Source: Anaspis maculata (Eukaryota; Arthropoda; Insecta; Coleoptera; Scraptiidae). From it: DNA of 64,000 nt. The position numbers and the translations under genes were made by a program. Positions 32,613-42,844 of the stretch are shown piece after piece (within the stretch, counting starts at the first letter, position 1; every line of letters starts with the position of its first letter). Where the stretch lies: assembly GCA_949128115.1 (NCBI GenBank), contig OX421961.1, positions 105,074,363 through 105,138,362 of the forward strand. Direction: 5' to 3'. The notes under the pieces were generated by a model. That model was not told the DNA's origin and did not search any database. It saw only the letters and a program-made list of their open reading frames with translations.

Positions 32613-33066
32613 CCAGGGCCGCTATTCTTTAATCGTGTGAGAAAAGTCCCTGGGAGTATTATGTAATCCGTACTACACCTCTGTAGCGAAAGTTGCCTAA
32701 AAACCACGATCTTAGGCAACATTCGCTACATCAGTGTAGTGCGGAATGTATTTTACTCCCAGGGACTTTTCTCACACGATTCAAGGGGCCTTATTTCTAG
32801 AAGGGAGCGATCACCAGGCGATCGCGGTGCAGCCAATCACAGCCCTGGTTGCCTGGCAACTTCGCATGTGAACGGATCACATCCTTTCTAGAAATAGGGC
32901 CCAAGAATAGCGGCCCTAATACATTCCGCAGTACACTGATGTAGCGAATGTTGCCTAAAATAGTGGTTTTTAGGCAACTTTCGCTACAGAAGTGTAGTAC
33001 GGATTCTACGGATTATATAAAACTCCCAGAGACTTTTCTCACACGATTCAAGAATAGCGGCCCTGG
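32613..33066. mobile_element. Nested inverted-repeat elements upstream of NOC3L
   Basis: CCAGGGCCGCTATTCTT at 32613 is mirrored by AAGAATAGCGGCCCTGG ending at 33066. A partial end AAGAATAGCGGCCCT also occurs near 32904. GTGTGAGAAAAGTC and GTAGCGAA-AGTTGCCTA recur in both orientations. A smaller element with GGGGCC(T)TATTTCTAGAA ends sits at about 32784-32902. The CAGGG start is hAT-like, but no clean target duplication was found. The unit lies about 0.3 kb upstream of the NOC3L start. Confidence 0.7.
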
Positions 33067-33341
33067 TCATGAGGTTGGTTATTGTTATGGTGGGGGAACA
33101 AATTGTGGCGGTAATAACAGATTTGAATTTGAAACAAGCAGCGGTCCAGAATTTCCAAACGTGAAACGTATCTAACCTAACCTCAAAAACTTGACAACTT
33201 GACTTGGCGACGAGAAGAATCGAAGACGATGGACTCATCTGCGATGGACCCACAAGAACATCGGGTAATCCAGATGTCCGATGGCCGCCTGATGGTGGTT
33301 ATTTCCTGAAAGTACTTGTCATACCTCCTATTTATTATATA

Positions 33342-35641
33342 TAGTCCGGACGTTAAGCTACATATATGGGACCCACCTTGCATTTCAGAGACAAGCGACG
33401 AAATTTGGCATACTTGTTCACTAGACCCTACTCTTCGATTTAAGAAATGTTGCCACCATCTGCGGAAATCGTGCAGACTTTTTATACAGGGTTCAGTAAA
33501 AAAAATTTGTTGAAAAATCGTAAATCGTGAACCATAACCGGTGAACGTATGTAAATCAGGATATTGATGACTGATTCCATGCCCATGAAGATGCTGCAAA
33601 CAGTTTTGAAATATCTTGAGGCGTTTCCGAAATACGCTGGAAGAATAAGTGAAATTTCTTCACCTTTTTTCTTTTTTCAATAAATCAGTTGTTTCTGGAG
33701 GTATTGAGCTGCAACTTGATATTCCGGCAAACAAATATGTTTTTCATGGAACGCGATGTAAAGCCATCGACAAAGCCTGCTAGATTCGAAACTAAGATCT
33801 TCAACTTTTTTTCCATCGTGAGCGCCATCTTCAAATTGCCCTTCGTGAAATTGTTAAAAAAACAACAGGTAACGACTTAATTGGACACACTCGTTCATTT
33901 TATTACGAAAAACCAGTTCCTGCATTGCAGCAATGACCTCTTCGGTCCAGAAACGTTATTAAGTTAGTTTTTCTTGGTTTCCCTCAACTTAGGTGATAAC
34001 CATCACCAAATGGAACTTTGGATCGATTAGATGTTGACGACATTATAATCCACATTATTTTGTGCAGCCAGTCACTGAATTTCATCCTCATCAGCTAAGT
34101 GGTGCTCTTGTGGCAAACAGTTGAACAAAAAGATTGCTTCGATTTTTGTGAAAAAACAAAAATGGCAGGTCCATGTCGTCCCTTCAAACCAGATTAAAGA
34201 AAATCTGTTACCAAAAATGCTACCAATTGATACTGGAAGAGTTCGGAGGAATGTCTGTTGTAGTTTCAAGTTGAACCGAAATGGATTTTCCCATGCTACT
34301 TCGGCAGGAGGGACGTCGGAAGTGTTGCCACAGCTTAATATTTGAAACGTTTTTTGTTGAATATTGCCAGAAACGCTTCAAATATAAGTTGTAGCAACAC
34401 TTTTCACGTCCCTCCTGCTCAAACAATCAGTTTGAGCTTGGCTTTCAACTACGGAGCACATTCCTCCGAATAATTTGAGTATCAGTTGGTAGCACTTTTG
34501 GGTACATATTTTCTTTAATTGGGTTTGAGGGCAGAAGGTGACCCTGCATTTTTGCCCTTTTCACAAATATTCAAGCAAACTTTTTGTTCAACTGTTTGCC
34601 AAAAGAACACCACTCAACTGATGATGATGAAATTTGGTGACTGACGTTGAAAAACAATGTTGATTGAAATATCGCAAACATTAATTTGATCCAAAGTTTG
34701 ATTTGGTCATGACTGCCACGTTAAGTTGAGGAAAAACAGGAAAAACGAACTTGATAACGTTTCTTGGCCGAAGAGGTCATTGCTGTAATTCAGGACCTGG
34801 TTTTTCATAATAAAATGAACGCGTGTGTCCAATGAAGTCGTTACCTGTTGTTTTTTCAACAATTTCACGAAGGGCAATTTGAAGATGGCGCTCATGATGG
34901 AAAAAAAGTTGAAGATCTTAGTTTCGAATCTGGCAGGCTTTGTCGATGGCTCCACATCGCGTTTCATTGAAAACATATTTGTTTGCCGGAATATCAAGTT
35001 GCTGCTATAAGCTATAACGGATGGAGAGTAGGCAGCCAACAATACCGGCTGTCAGAACTGTCAAGACTATTTTAGTGACTTTAGTGTGAGGGGGTTGTCG
35101 ATTAAGTTCGTTATGAGTGATTTTAATAATAAGAATGATGGCGTTATCCGGGTTTTGTTGTAACAAGTAGATGAATAGATGCTTTCGTTGATTTCATTGC
35201 GTTATTCTTAATTCTTTTAATTCGAAGTGTGTAACTTGTGCACGGAGCACCCTAGCGCGTGCCCCACGAGTTATACTGTCAATATCTCCAAAAACAACTG
35301 ATTTATTGAAAAAATAAAAAGTTGAAGAAATTTCACTTCTTCCAAAGTATTTCGGAAACGCCTCAAGATATTTCAAAACTGTTTGCAGCATCTCCATGGG
35401 CATGGAATCAGTCATCAATATCCTGATTAACATACGTCCACCGGTTATGGTTCACGATTTACGATTTTTCAACAAATTTTTTCTACTGAACCCTGTATAA
35501 AGTGTCTACACGACCGCAGATGGTGGCAACATTTCTTAAATCGAAAAGTAGGGTCTAAATCCGTGGGTCTAGTGAACAAGTGTGCCGAATTTCGTCGCTT
35601 GTCTCTAAAATGCAAGGTGGTTCCTCTTAACAGCCGGACTA
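33342..35641. mobile_element. 2.3-kb fold-back element, TAGTMCGG family, copy 2
   Basis: The left end TAGTCCGGACGTTAAG at 33342 pairs with CTTAACAGCCGGACTA ending at 35641. ATA flanks both ends (33339-33341 and 35642-35644). Arms of about 1 kb are reverse-complementary through AGAGACAAGCGACGAAATT, TTGAGGCGTTTCCGAAATA-type and GACCTCTTCGG-type segments. A smaller stem (GCAGGAGGGACGT and complement, about 34304-34420) lies near the centre. No transposase frame is present. Confidence 0.85.
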
Positions 35642-35644
35642 ATA

Positions 35645-36554
35645 CCTAGTAGAAATATGAAAAATTCATTTGCAATTCAATTCAATAAACCTGTTTATTG
35701 TTCCTTCGGTATTACACCATGAACAAGAAAACAAACAGGATTTCATAGAAATTGTATATGTGATGTGATCACGATACACGTGTGATCAACAAAATCCGTA
35801 ATCAGCAGGGTTCTGATTGGGGCCCACCCGGGTGACTTCGGAAACGAGATGTTCATCGATTCAAGTGACTGGATTTTCAAATGCCGGATCCAACAATGGT
35901 CTGAGAACAAAGGAAAGTTCAGAAATTGTTTTTTTGTAGCATTACCTCACATATTTAACTATATTGGGGTACGAAGTGACAAACTACAGAACCTAGAGGT
36001 CATTTTGGAGCAAATTCCAATTTTTTTTTTCTGAAAGATTTTATCAGCAAAAGTACCTAGTTTGAAAGTGACAGCGATGACATAACCTCAAAGCGCAAAC
36101 AACTGCACCTGCACCAGACAACAACAAGAAACAGTCATCTAGTCAACCACACGGCAAAGTGCAGAGCTGTGGACGTGTTGGAGAAGCCTCTTTGTGATTT
36201 TTAGTTGATCACTCGGTTGATCATTTTGTAGTGAAATTGGTAGGTAAGTAATGTGTTGGGCATCAGATAGTGAACACTACAATGAGCGGCAAACATGTAA
36301 ATTTTTCTCATGCCCAAAAGACGAAAATGAAAGGAAACAAATCGAAGAATCTTTTGACATACTACCTAGGTACCTATGCTGGTAAATTCCAACTTGACAA
36401 TAATTTGCCTTGAACTGTTGTGATTAGGTACGAAAATCCGCATCCAGTTTCACCGGATGCGCACTAGATTTCCCGAGAGATTTCCATTTAGTAAATATTC
36501 ATTCATAAACCCATTCATAAAGTAAAAAATCCAATTCCAATTTCTCAAAAAAAG
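35645..36554. other. Non-coding stretch, no recognised gene
   Basis: I see no gene or repeat in this stretch. A strong splice-donor-like sequence (TAG|GTAAGTAAT) near 36243 follows a G/C-mixed segment. It could mark an untranslated exon, but nothing else supports that. Confidence 0.4.
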
Positions 36555-36596
36555 TCCTTCCCGAGGGGTCTCTCACTGCAGCAAAATTTGTACAGT

Positions 36597-36785
36597 ATTG
36601 CCTATTGCCGGCAATAACATTACTATTCCCTTCTTATTGCCGACTTATTGCCCTTATTGCGGACTTATTGCCCTTATTGCGGACTTATTGCCCTTATTGC
36701 CGACTTATTGCCCTTATTGCCGACCTATTCCTCTTATTGCCGACTTATTGCCACTCTATTGCCAATATTGCCGCGGTATTGCCAC
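36597..36785 (+). repeat. 10-bp minisatellite TTATTGCCGA/TTATTGCCCT, left array
   Basis: Units of ten bases alternate as CTTATTGCCC and TTATTGCSGA, giving a 20-bp higher-order period over about 150 bp. The array starts right after GTACAGTATTGCC. Confidence 0.9.
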
Positions 36786-36826
36786 GTATAGGTACACTCA
36801 GATTAACGTGGATTTATAATCTATAC

Positions 36827-37920
36827 ATACCGGGTGATCATTTGAAAACTATCCACCTGCAATAACTCCCGATTCCTAGTGAATATTTTTTCAAGCAAAA
36901 ACAGGTCGATTTTTATATTGGGAGGGACATGTGAAACATACATTGGCAAATTTATATAGTCACCCCCCTCGCCCCCACTCACCCCAACTTTGAAATTTCA
37001 AATGACACTACCTACCTTGCGATACATCAAATTGAAGAGAGTTAAATTTTCTTTCTGAAAAAAATATTTCCAAAATTTTTAACCCCACCCCCTTTTCCCT
37101 AAAAAATCTCTGACTGTCCCATTTTATATTCTGGACCTCTAATTTTTTTCTCAATTTAGTCAGCGTCATCCTAGATAGCATCGGAGAATAAAATTTTCGG
37201 TGGAAAAAGTGCAACCCAAATTCACCCCTTCGCTCTCCCCCACCTCAACTCCCAAATTTAACAAAACACCACCTACTTTTTAATACATCAAATTGAAGGA
37301 AATTAAGTTCTCTTTCCGAAAAGATTTTTTTTGGAATTTTCTACCCTTCCCCAAAAAAAATAATAAATTGGCCATTTGGAGTATTCTAGGGGGAAAATGG
37401 GGGGCTTTAAAAATTATGAAAAAATCTTTTTCATAAAGAGAATTCAATTTCCTTCAATTTGATGTATTACAAAGTGGGTATTGACATTTTAGATTTTTAA
37501 AGTCAGGTGGGGGGAGCGAAGGGTGAATTTGGGTGGCACTTTTTTTATAGAAGATTTTCTCTTTCGATGCTGTGCAGAATGACGTTGAGTGTATTGAAGG
37601 GAAATGGAGGTCAAGAATATCAACTTGGACACTCAAAGAATTTTAGGAAGAACGGGGGGTGGGGTTGAAAAATTTAAAAATATTTTTTTTAGAAAGATAA
37701 TTTAATTCTCTTCAATTTGATGTATCGCAAGATATGTAGTGTCATTTGAAATTTCAAAGTTGGGGTGAGTGGGGGCGAGGGGGCTTACGATATAAATTCT
37801 CCAATGTATGTTTAAGATGTCCCCCTCGATATAAAAATCGACCTGTTTTTGCTCAAAGACATTTGCACTAGGAATCGAGAGATATTACAGGTGGGTAGTT
37901 TTCAAATGATCACCCGGTAT
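36827..37920. mobile_element. 1.1-kb fold-back with CCGGGTGATC ends and TA duplication
   Basis: TA then CCGGGTGATCATTTGAAAAC at the left pairs with GTTTTCAAATGATCACCCGG then TA at the right. Arms of about 250 bp contain AGGTCGATTTTTATAT and TGATGTATYGCAA-type segments in mirrored order. The interior also has further mirrored parts (GTGGGAGCGAAGG-type). TA duplication suggests the Tc1/mariner-like group. No transposase was seen. Confidence 0.8.
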
Positions 37921-37923
37921 ATG

Positions 37924-38136
37924 CCGTTCACGTTTTAAATTCAGTAGAATGACTTTTTGGAGCAAAAATTAAAGTGACAAGCTGGGGGGCTACGACTACG
38001 GCTGAAGGCACCTGCAAAGTTTCGGAGCAAAATTATCAGCTACCATCAGTGGAATCCTCCCAGCGCTTCAGCTTGTCACTTAATTTTTAGTCCAAAAAGT
38101 CATTCTACTGAAAATAAAAAGTGAACGGGATATATA
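37924..38136. repeat. ~210-bp fold-back adjoining the previous one
   Basis: CCGTTCAC...CAGTAGAATGACTTTTTGGA and ATTAAAGTGACAAGCTG at the left are mirrored at the right, ending GTGAACGG. The loop is about 80 bp. Confidence 0.8.
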
Positions 38137-38331
38137 TATAGGTCATGGGAACAAAAATAGAGGCCTAAAGATGGGTATATAGTATAATATTATTTTCACT
38201 AGTAGGTACCCATACTTGTCAATACAATTTTCTTCAGTTGTGAAGTTGTAATAAACATATAGATAATTTATTAAACAATTGTCGCTTTATCAAACAAAAT
38301 TAATGTGCTAAACTCAAGATTTCACTAAGTA

Positions 38332-38631
38332 ATGTCAAAAACAAGCGAATCTCTACAGCAGTACTTTGGCACCCCACCAGGCGCAAGCGCGAGCAAGAAG
38401 CTGGCAAGAGGCGCTTTTGTTGTGCCGGCAGGAGCTGCTCAGGGTAGATCACTAGACAAAGAAAGTAGATCCAGCTGGGCCGTGATGGATCTACCACGCT
38501 CCTGGTGCAAAGCGAAGGTGACTGAAACGCGGAAATACACGATGCGCTACTGTTGCCACGTCAGGCATACTTGCAACGTTGCCATAGCGGGTGCCAAGGT
38601 GACGGTTATGTTCCCGCGACCTATATCATAA
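38332..38631 (+). CDS. Unidentified 99-codon open frame inside the 4.46-kb unit
   Basis: The frame starts MSKTSESLQQYFGTPP and has a G/A-rich, basic N-terminal half (ASASKKLARGAFVVP). It ends TVMFPRPIS. Its GC content is higher than the flanks. I recognise no domain. A GCC-rich tandem array follows directly. It could be a broken transposon gene or chance. No ribosome or splice evidence decides this. Confidence 0.3.
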   Translation: MSKTSESLQQYFGTPPGASASKKLARGAFVVPAGAAQGRSLDKESRSSWAVMDLPRSWCKAKVTETRKYTMRYCCHVRHTCNVAIAGAKVTVMFPRPIS

Positions 38632-38639
38632 AAATTAGT

Positions 38640-39615
38640 CCGTTTTCTATGTCTCGCAAAAACTTGGGGATGGCTCGAACAATTTGAATTTTTTTTTTTT
38701 ATTGATTTGTTCCAACACTGGGGTAGTTTAAGAAATGAAAAAACCGCCGCCATCACCTTTGCGTCCCGCCCCCGACGAGGATCTTGAGAGTGGCTTGACC
38801 GATTTGATTTTTTTTGTTGTGCTCGCCTCAAAACTGGGGTAATTAGAAAAAAACGCCGCCACCGCCTCCACGTGCCGCCCCCACCTCCACGTGCCGCCCC
38901 CGACGAGGATCTTGAGAGTGGCTCGACCGATTTTAATCCAAAAAAAATTGTGTTGTTCGCCTCAAAACTGCGACGTTTTTAAACCGCCGCTGCCTCCGAA
39001 TCATTGCTGAGGTGTCCACCGCCGCCGCCTCTGCGTGCCGCTTCCGACGAGGATCTTGACAGTGGTGCGACCGATTTGAATAAATTTTTTTTGTTGTGTT
39101 TGCTTCAACACTGGGGTGGTTTTAAAGAAAAAACACCGCCACCGCCTCCACGTGCCGCCCCCACCTCCACGTGCCGCCCCCGACGGGGATCTTGAGAGTG
39201 GCTCGACCGATTTTAATCCAAAAAAAATTGTGTTGTTCGCCTCAAAACTGAGATGTTTTTAAACCGCCGCTGCCTCCGAATCATTGCTGAGGTGTCCACC
39301 GCCGCCGCCTCTGCGTGCCGCCCCCGACGAGGATCTTGAAAGTAACTCGACCGATTTGAATGAAATTTTTGGTGTTGTTCGTTTCAAAACTTGGGTGTTT
39401 CTAAACCGCCGGCGCCTCCGCGTGCCGCCTCCGATGAATATCTTGAGGGGGTCTCGACCGATTTGAACGAGGATTTGAATATGTAAATGTTTTGTGTTGT
39501 TCACTTCAATACTGGGGTATTGCTGGTATTTATAAACCGCCGCCGCCCCCGAATTATTTTGACACTGGGGTGTCCTTAAGCCGCCGCCGCTCTGGCATGC
39601 CGCCCCCGACAAGTG
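38640..39615. repeat. GC-rich tandem array, CCGCC and GACGAGGATCTTGAGAGTGG units
   Basis: The motif GCCCCCGACGAGGATCTTGA then AGTGGCTCGACCGATTT, a T/A-rich spacer, CTCAAAACTGGGGT and AAACCGCCGC recurs about seven times, with ~100-150-bp spacing. A higher-order copy of about 280 bp is nearly identical (38850-38970 and 39130-39250). This is unusual in an AT-rich region. Confidence 0.85.
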
Positions 39616-39904
39616 TCGAGAACCGAATGTGAATTAGTTACCAGTACTTTCAAAAACGACCAGTATCTCGAGAGCCGGAGAAGATACCTTTAAGCGACAG
39701 AGACCGAAGACGTCCTTCTACTTGAGCAATCCCCGTAAAAACATGTCTCGCCAAACCAATATAGTATAATCCTCTATCGCATTTGTCTTTCGCAGAAATA
39801 ATCACCGAGACAAAGGAGCAACGTGCCGCTTATATAGGTACTACTTATTAGATGCTACCGGAAGAAGCGTAGGGCGTAGCCCACGGGTCCACCTATTCCA
39901 CTGT

Positions 39905-39970
39905 TCTGAATAGAGTTTTTCAAGGACTTTCAAATGACATATTGCAAGTCAAGTTCCGTGAGATATAGGG
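39905..39970 (-). repeat. Fragment of interspersed repeat family X, reverse orientation
   Basis: Reverse-complemented, it reads TCACGGAACTTGACTTGCAA and then a GTCATTTGAAAG-CTTGAAAAACT run. This matches 24730-24790 and 60300-60360. Confidence 0.75.
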
Positions 39971-40330
39971 TGCTTTCCACCTAGCCTCAAGTCTGGCACA
40001 CCTGCCATTTACGCATGTGCGGGTGCCAAACGGTGCTTTCCATCTACGTGTTCTCACCCATTTCTGTGCCGTTCATTGGATCACCTAAAATTTTCTGCCA
40101 GACCATGACATTTGTTGATAGTGACACCTCTGTTTGACAGATGACAGCCAAAAACTAATTAGCTCATTCCAGAGCCAAACCATGTCTGCATATTGAATTT
40201 CAAGTTGATCAGGTCAACTGTTCGACAGTTATCGATAGTGATTACAAACACGCTGACACGCTGTACACAAAACCTCAATTCTCTTGTCATAAAGCACGAT
40301 GTAGTCATAAAGTTATTCATCATCTATTCA

Positions 40331-40529
40331 ACAATGGACCTTTTCAATAAAGGCGGTCTCTCTCGCACGATTTACGTCACAGTCCCACATAGCCGCAGTG
40401 TGGTACCGCGCACTTCATAACGAACGGAGTTTCCTTCGGAGATATTAGGCGCCGTTATAGCTAGACACCACCAACTGCGCGGTACGAACGCGCATGCATC
40501 TGTCTCTCTTTTCTGAAAAGGTCCATTGT
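40331..40529. mobile_element. ~199-bp MITE with ACAATGGACCTTTTCA ends
   Basis: ACAATGGACCTTTTCA at 40331 pairs with TGAAAAGGTCCATTGT ending at 40529. The interior is GC-rich and contains GTACCGCGCA and its near-complement. No clear target duplication was found. Confidence 0.75.
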
Positions 40530-40827
40530 AATGGCAGAATTTTTTCCTAAATCCAAGTTCAAAAAAACAAGGTCTCTTTGGATTTTTTAAAGTAAACCTT
40601 GAAATTAGATAGGTACTAAAATGTTCAATTCTTCATTTTTAGTTGGTAGCACACTGTCATTGAATGAAAAAACAAAAATACATCTATAATAGAGCTTGGC
40701 AAGCCATATGCGACTCCAACACGACGCTTTTATTTTGCGATTTGCAAGGAAAGAAAAGACGTGAGGTCGCAAAGACGAGATTTGCTGCAAAAACGAAGTA
40801 TTCCGATGATACACGAACTGATTATTG

Positions 40828-41004
40828 CCAGTCTATTGCCAGTTTAATGCCACTTATTGCCAGTTTATTGCCACTTATTGCCCACTATTGCCACCTATTG
40901 CCCTTATTTCCGCTGTATTGCCACTTTATTGCCATTATTGCCACTTATTGCCGCCTATTGCTCTTTATTCCCCACGTATTGCCAGTGATTTGTACAGTAT
41001 TGCC
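40828..41004 (+). repeat. ~10-bp TTATTGCCAC minisatellite, right array
   Basis: TATTGCCAN/TTATTGCCAC units with variants cover about 160 bp and end at TGTACAGTATTGCC. The array has the same strand orientation as the left array of the 4.46-kb unit. Confidence 0.85.
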
Positions 41005-41030
41005 AACAGTGAGAAGCCCCTCGGTCCTTC

Positions 41031-42084
41031 CAAAAGAATTGTTCTTCATTGGTACAAAGCCGTGTGATCTGCTCTACATCGGTTGAGAAACCAACCTAAT
41101 GGTTTAGAGGCATTTTCGAGGGCATTTTTCAAGAAAAATAATTTCCGGGGTTTCTGGTTCGCCCTGTATAGAAAACAGGAATTCAATATACATATCCATC
41201 AGTGCGGTTATTGATATTAAATTCTTTTGAAATAACGAAACTAGAAGGGCTCGAAACCTCGGAGAACTACCCTTAGACCCTAGTAGAATAATTTTTTTAA
41301 TATTTTTTCACTGTTTTGGACCGACATTTTTGAATTACCTGTATGTATGAACTGCAGGTTGCAGGTACATGTTACAAGCTTAAGGTAATGCTGTGAACAA
41401 GATTTCCACATTTTGATGAGGGACGTCCATCAAAGGGGGAACGGGGGATAAATTCATTAGCCCCATTTTTTTTATTAATGACTTTTTCTGAATTTTAATA
41501 AGAAAATCTGGAGAATCAGAGTTTTTAATGAAAATAAAGTTCTGCTATACGCTCGGCCCTCGACTTTACCATTTTGATGCGACCCACCGTTTTCAAGATA
41601 AATCACTTCAATAAAGAAAATTTTAGCCGGGATTTAGTGGCAATTCTGTACTAAACCCGTTAAAATTTTAAGGCCGTTGAAAAAAATTCAGCCAATCGTA
41701 AAGCCGATCTCGAGATTAAGTCCAAATCTCGATTTCAGAAGTCAGAGAAATAACCAACTCCAACTGTGTTTTTTTGGATCAAAAACAGGAAAAAAATCAA
41801 ATAAAGGTGGAGTGAAAAATGTTCCTCAGGGGACCTAAAGCCCCTTGGAAGGGGAACTTGCCAGGATAAAATGAATCGCGCTCCAGGGGCTTCAGGTCCT
41901 CTAATCAAGAAAAGTTTCGGTGCACTTAGCTAAATTTTTTGTATGTTGTAGATCTTGACTTAAAAAATATAGGTAAGGTGTCCCGGATTATAAATGTTAC
42001 AAAATTCACAAGAATCACAAGGAGATGAAAAATAAAAAAATAAGGGGACTTTTCTCGATAAACATACCCTCCCAAAAACGTATA
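41031..42084. other. Non-coding stretch, no recognised gene
   Basis: This is AT-rich, with fragments resembling ends of other repeats (GCCCTGTATAG near 41160 and AAGGTGTCCCGGATTATAAA near 41976). I found no frame or complete element. Confidence 0.5.
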
Positions 42085-42600
42085 ATAACGGAGATACAGG
42101 TGTTCGATATAAAGAAAACAAGATGGCGGCGTAACATCAATTGTCTAAAATTGGATGTATCTAATTGACGTTCACATCGCCTGCGAATTTCACTCGAATC
42201 AGACCACTTTCAGAGAAATTCAAAATGACGGATCAAAGATGGCGGCCAAGTGACAAGAGTCATTGGTCAACTTAATATGGTAATCACGTACGCATTCGAT
42301 TGGCGTTTGCACCACATCGATATCTTATTTTGTTAAGGCATAATTCTCCTAGTTCTATCACTTCGAAGCATGTTCAATATGGAGAACACAAGATGGCGGC
42401 GGGACATCGATTGCCAAAAATTGGATAGATCTTGATGTGGTTTACATTGCCTGCAAGTTTCATTTCAATCGGATCACTTTTAGAGAAATTCAATGGCGGA
42501 TCAAAGATGGCGGCAGAATAACAAAAAACTAAAAGTCAACTTGACATCCTGGACATATGTACTATTGATCAGCGTTTACACCACATCGATATCTTTCTTT
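42085..42600. repeat. Two tandem ~270-bp units with AAGATGGCGGC motifs
   Basis: ACAAGATGGCGGCG near 42119 and 42388, AAGATGGCGGC near 42236 and 42504, and CACATCGATATCTT near 42313 and 42583 mark two copies about 269-270 bp apart. The array leads into a GGACGGAC run and a hairpin end ending GTGCGCTAA at 42685. Confidence 0.85.
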
Positions 42601-42616
42601 CCCGAGGAGTTATCCC

Positions 42617-42686
42617 GGGTACGGACGGACGGACAAAGTGAAGCTGAAAGCGCCTTTTTCCCATTTTCTGGAAAAGTGCGCTAAAA
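42617..42686 (+). repeat. (GGAC)n and GAAAGCGCC...AAGTGCGCTAA end, related to 2104-2175
   Basis: The order GGACGGACAAAG, AAGCGCC, then AAAAGTGCGCTAA matches the reverse complement of 2104-2175. The inverted GCGC...GCGC halves form a hairpin next to a CTAA terminus, similar to Helitron 3' ends. Confidence 0.65.
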
Positions 42687-42715
42687 AGACCCTATATTAT
42701 TGAACCCACTATTTC

Positions 42716-42829
42716 TATAGGCTGTCTGATTTCTACATGATTCTAGTGGGCTGCGATTCAGGCCGCGATCGGCCGATAGCAACCAGAAACACAGCCCACT
42801 AGAATCATGTAGAAATCAGACAGCCTATA
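42716..42829. repeat. Perfect 38-bp inverted repeat with 38-base loop
   Basis: The left arm 42716-42753 starts TATAGGCTGTCTGATTTC. The right arm 42792-42829 is its exact reverse complement. The loop is GC-rich (CGCGATCGGCCGATAG). The perfect match implies recent origin or ongoing correction. It directly abuts the SINE at 42845. Confidence 0.92.
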
Positions 42830-42844
42830 CTCGTCATTGGACTT

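Larger units (their letters stand above)
36561..41024. mobile_element. 4.46-kb unit with 18-bp TIRs, 6-bp duplication and a minisatellite at each end
   Basis: The left end CCGAGGGGTCTCTCACTG (36561-36578) pairs with CAGTGAGAAGCCCCTCGG (41007-41024) at 16 of 18 positions. The direct duplication TCCTTC is at 36555-36560 and 41025-41030. Just inside each end, TTTGTACAGTATTGCC and a ~10-bp TTATTGCC array occur, both in the same strand orientation rather than mirrored. The interior contains two fold-backs, a 99-codon open frame, a GC-rich tandem array and a small inverted-repeat element. A 6-bp duplication is seen in Polinton-type and a few other groups, but nothing here resembles their genes. The family is unassigned. 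Confidence 0.7.

Noticed and set aside
36110..36250. Possible 5' untranslated exon with TAG|GTAAGT donor
   Set aside because: A donor motif alone is not enough, and no downstream coding exon was found.
36597..36785. CRISPR-like direct repeat array
   Set aside because: Units are ~10 bp without unique spacers, and the sequence is eukaryotic. It is a minisatellite.
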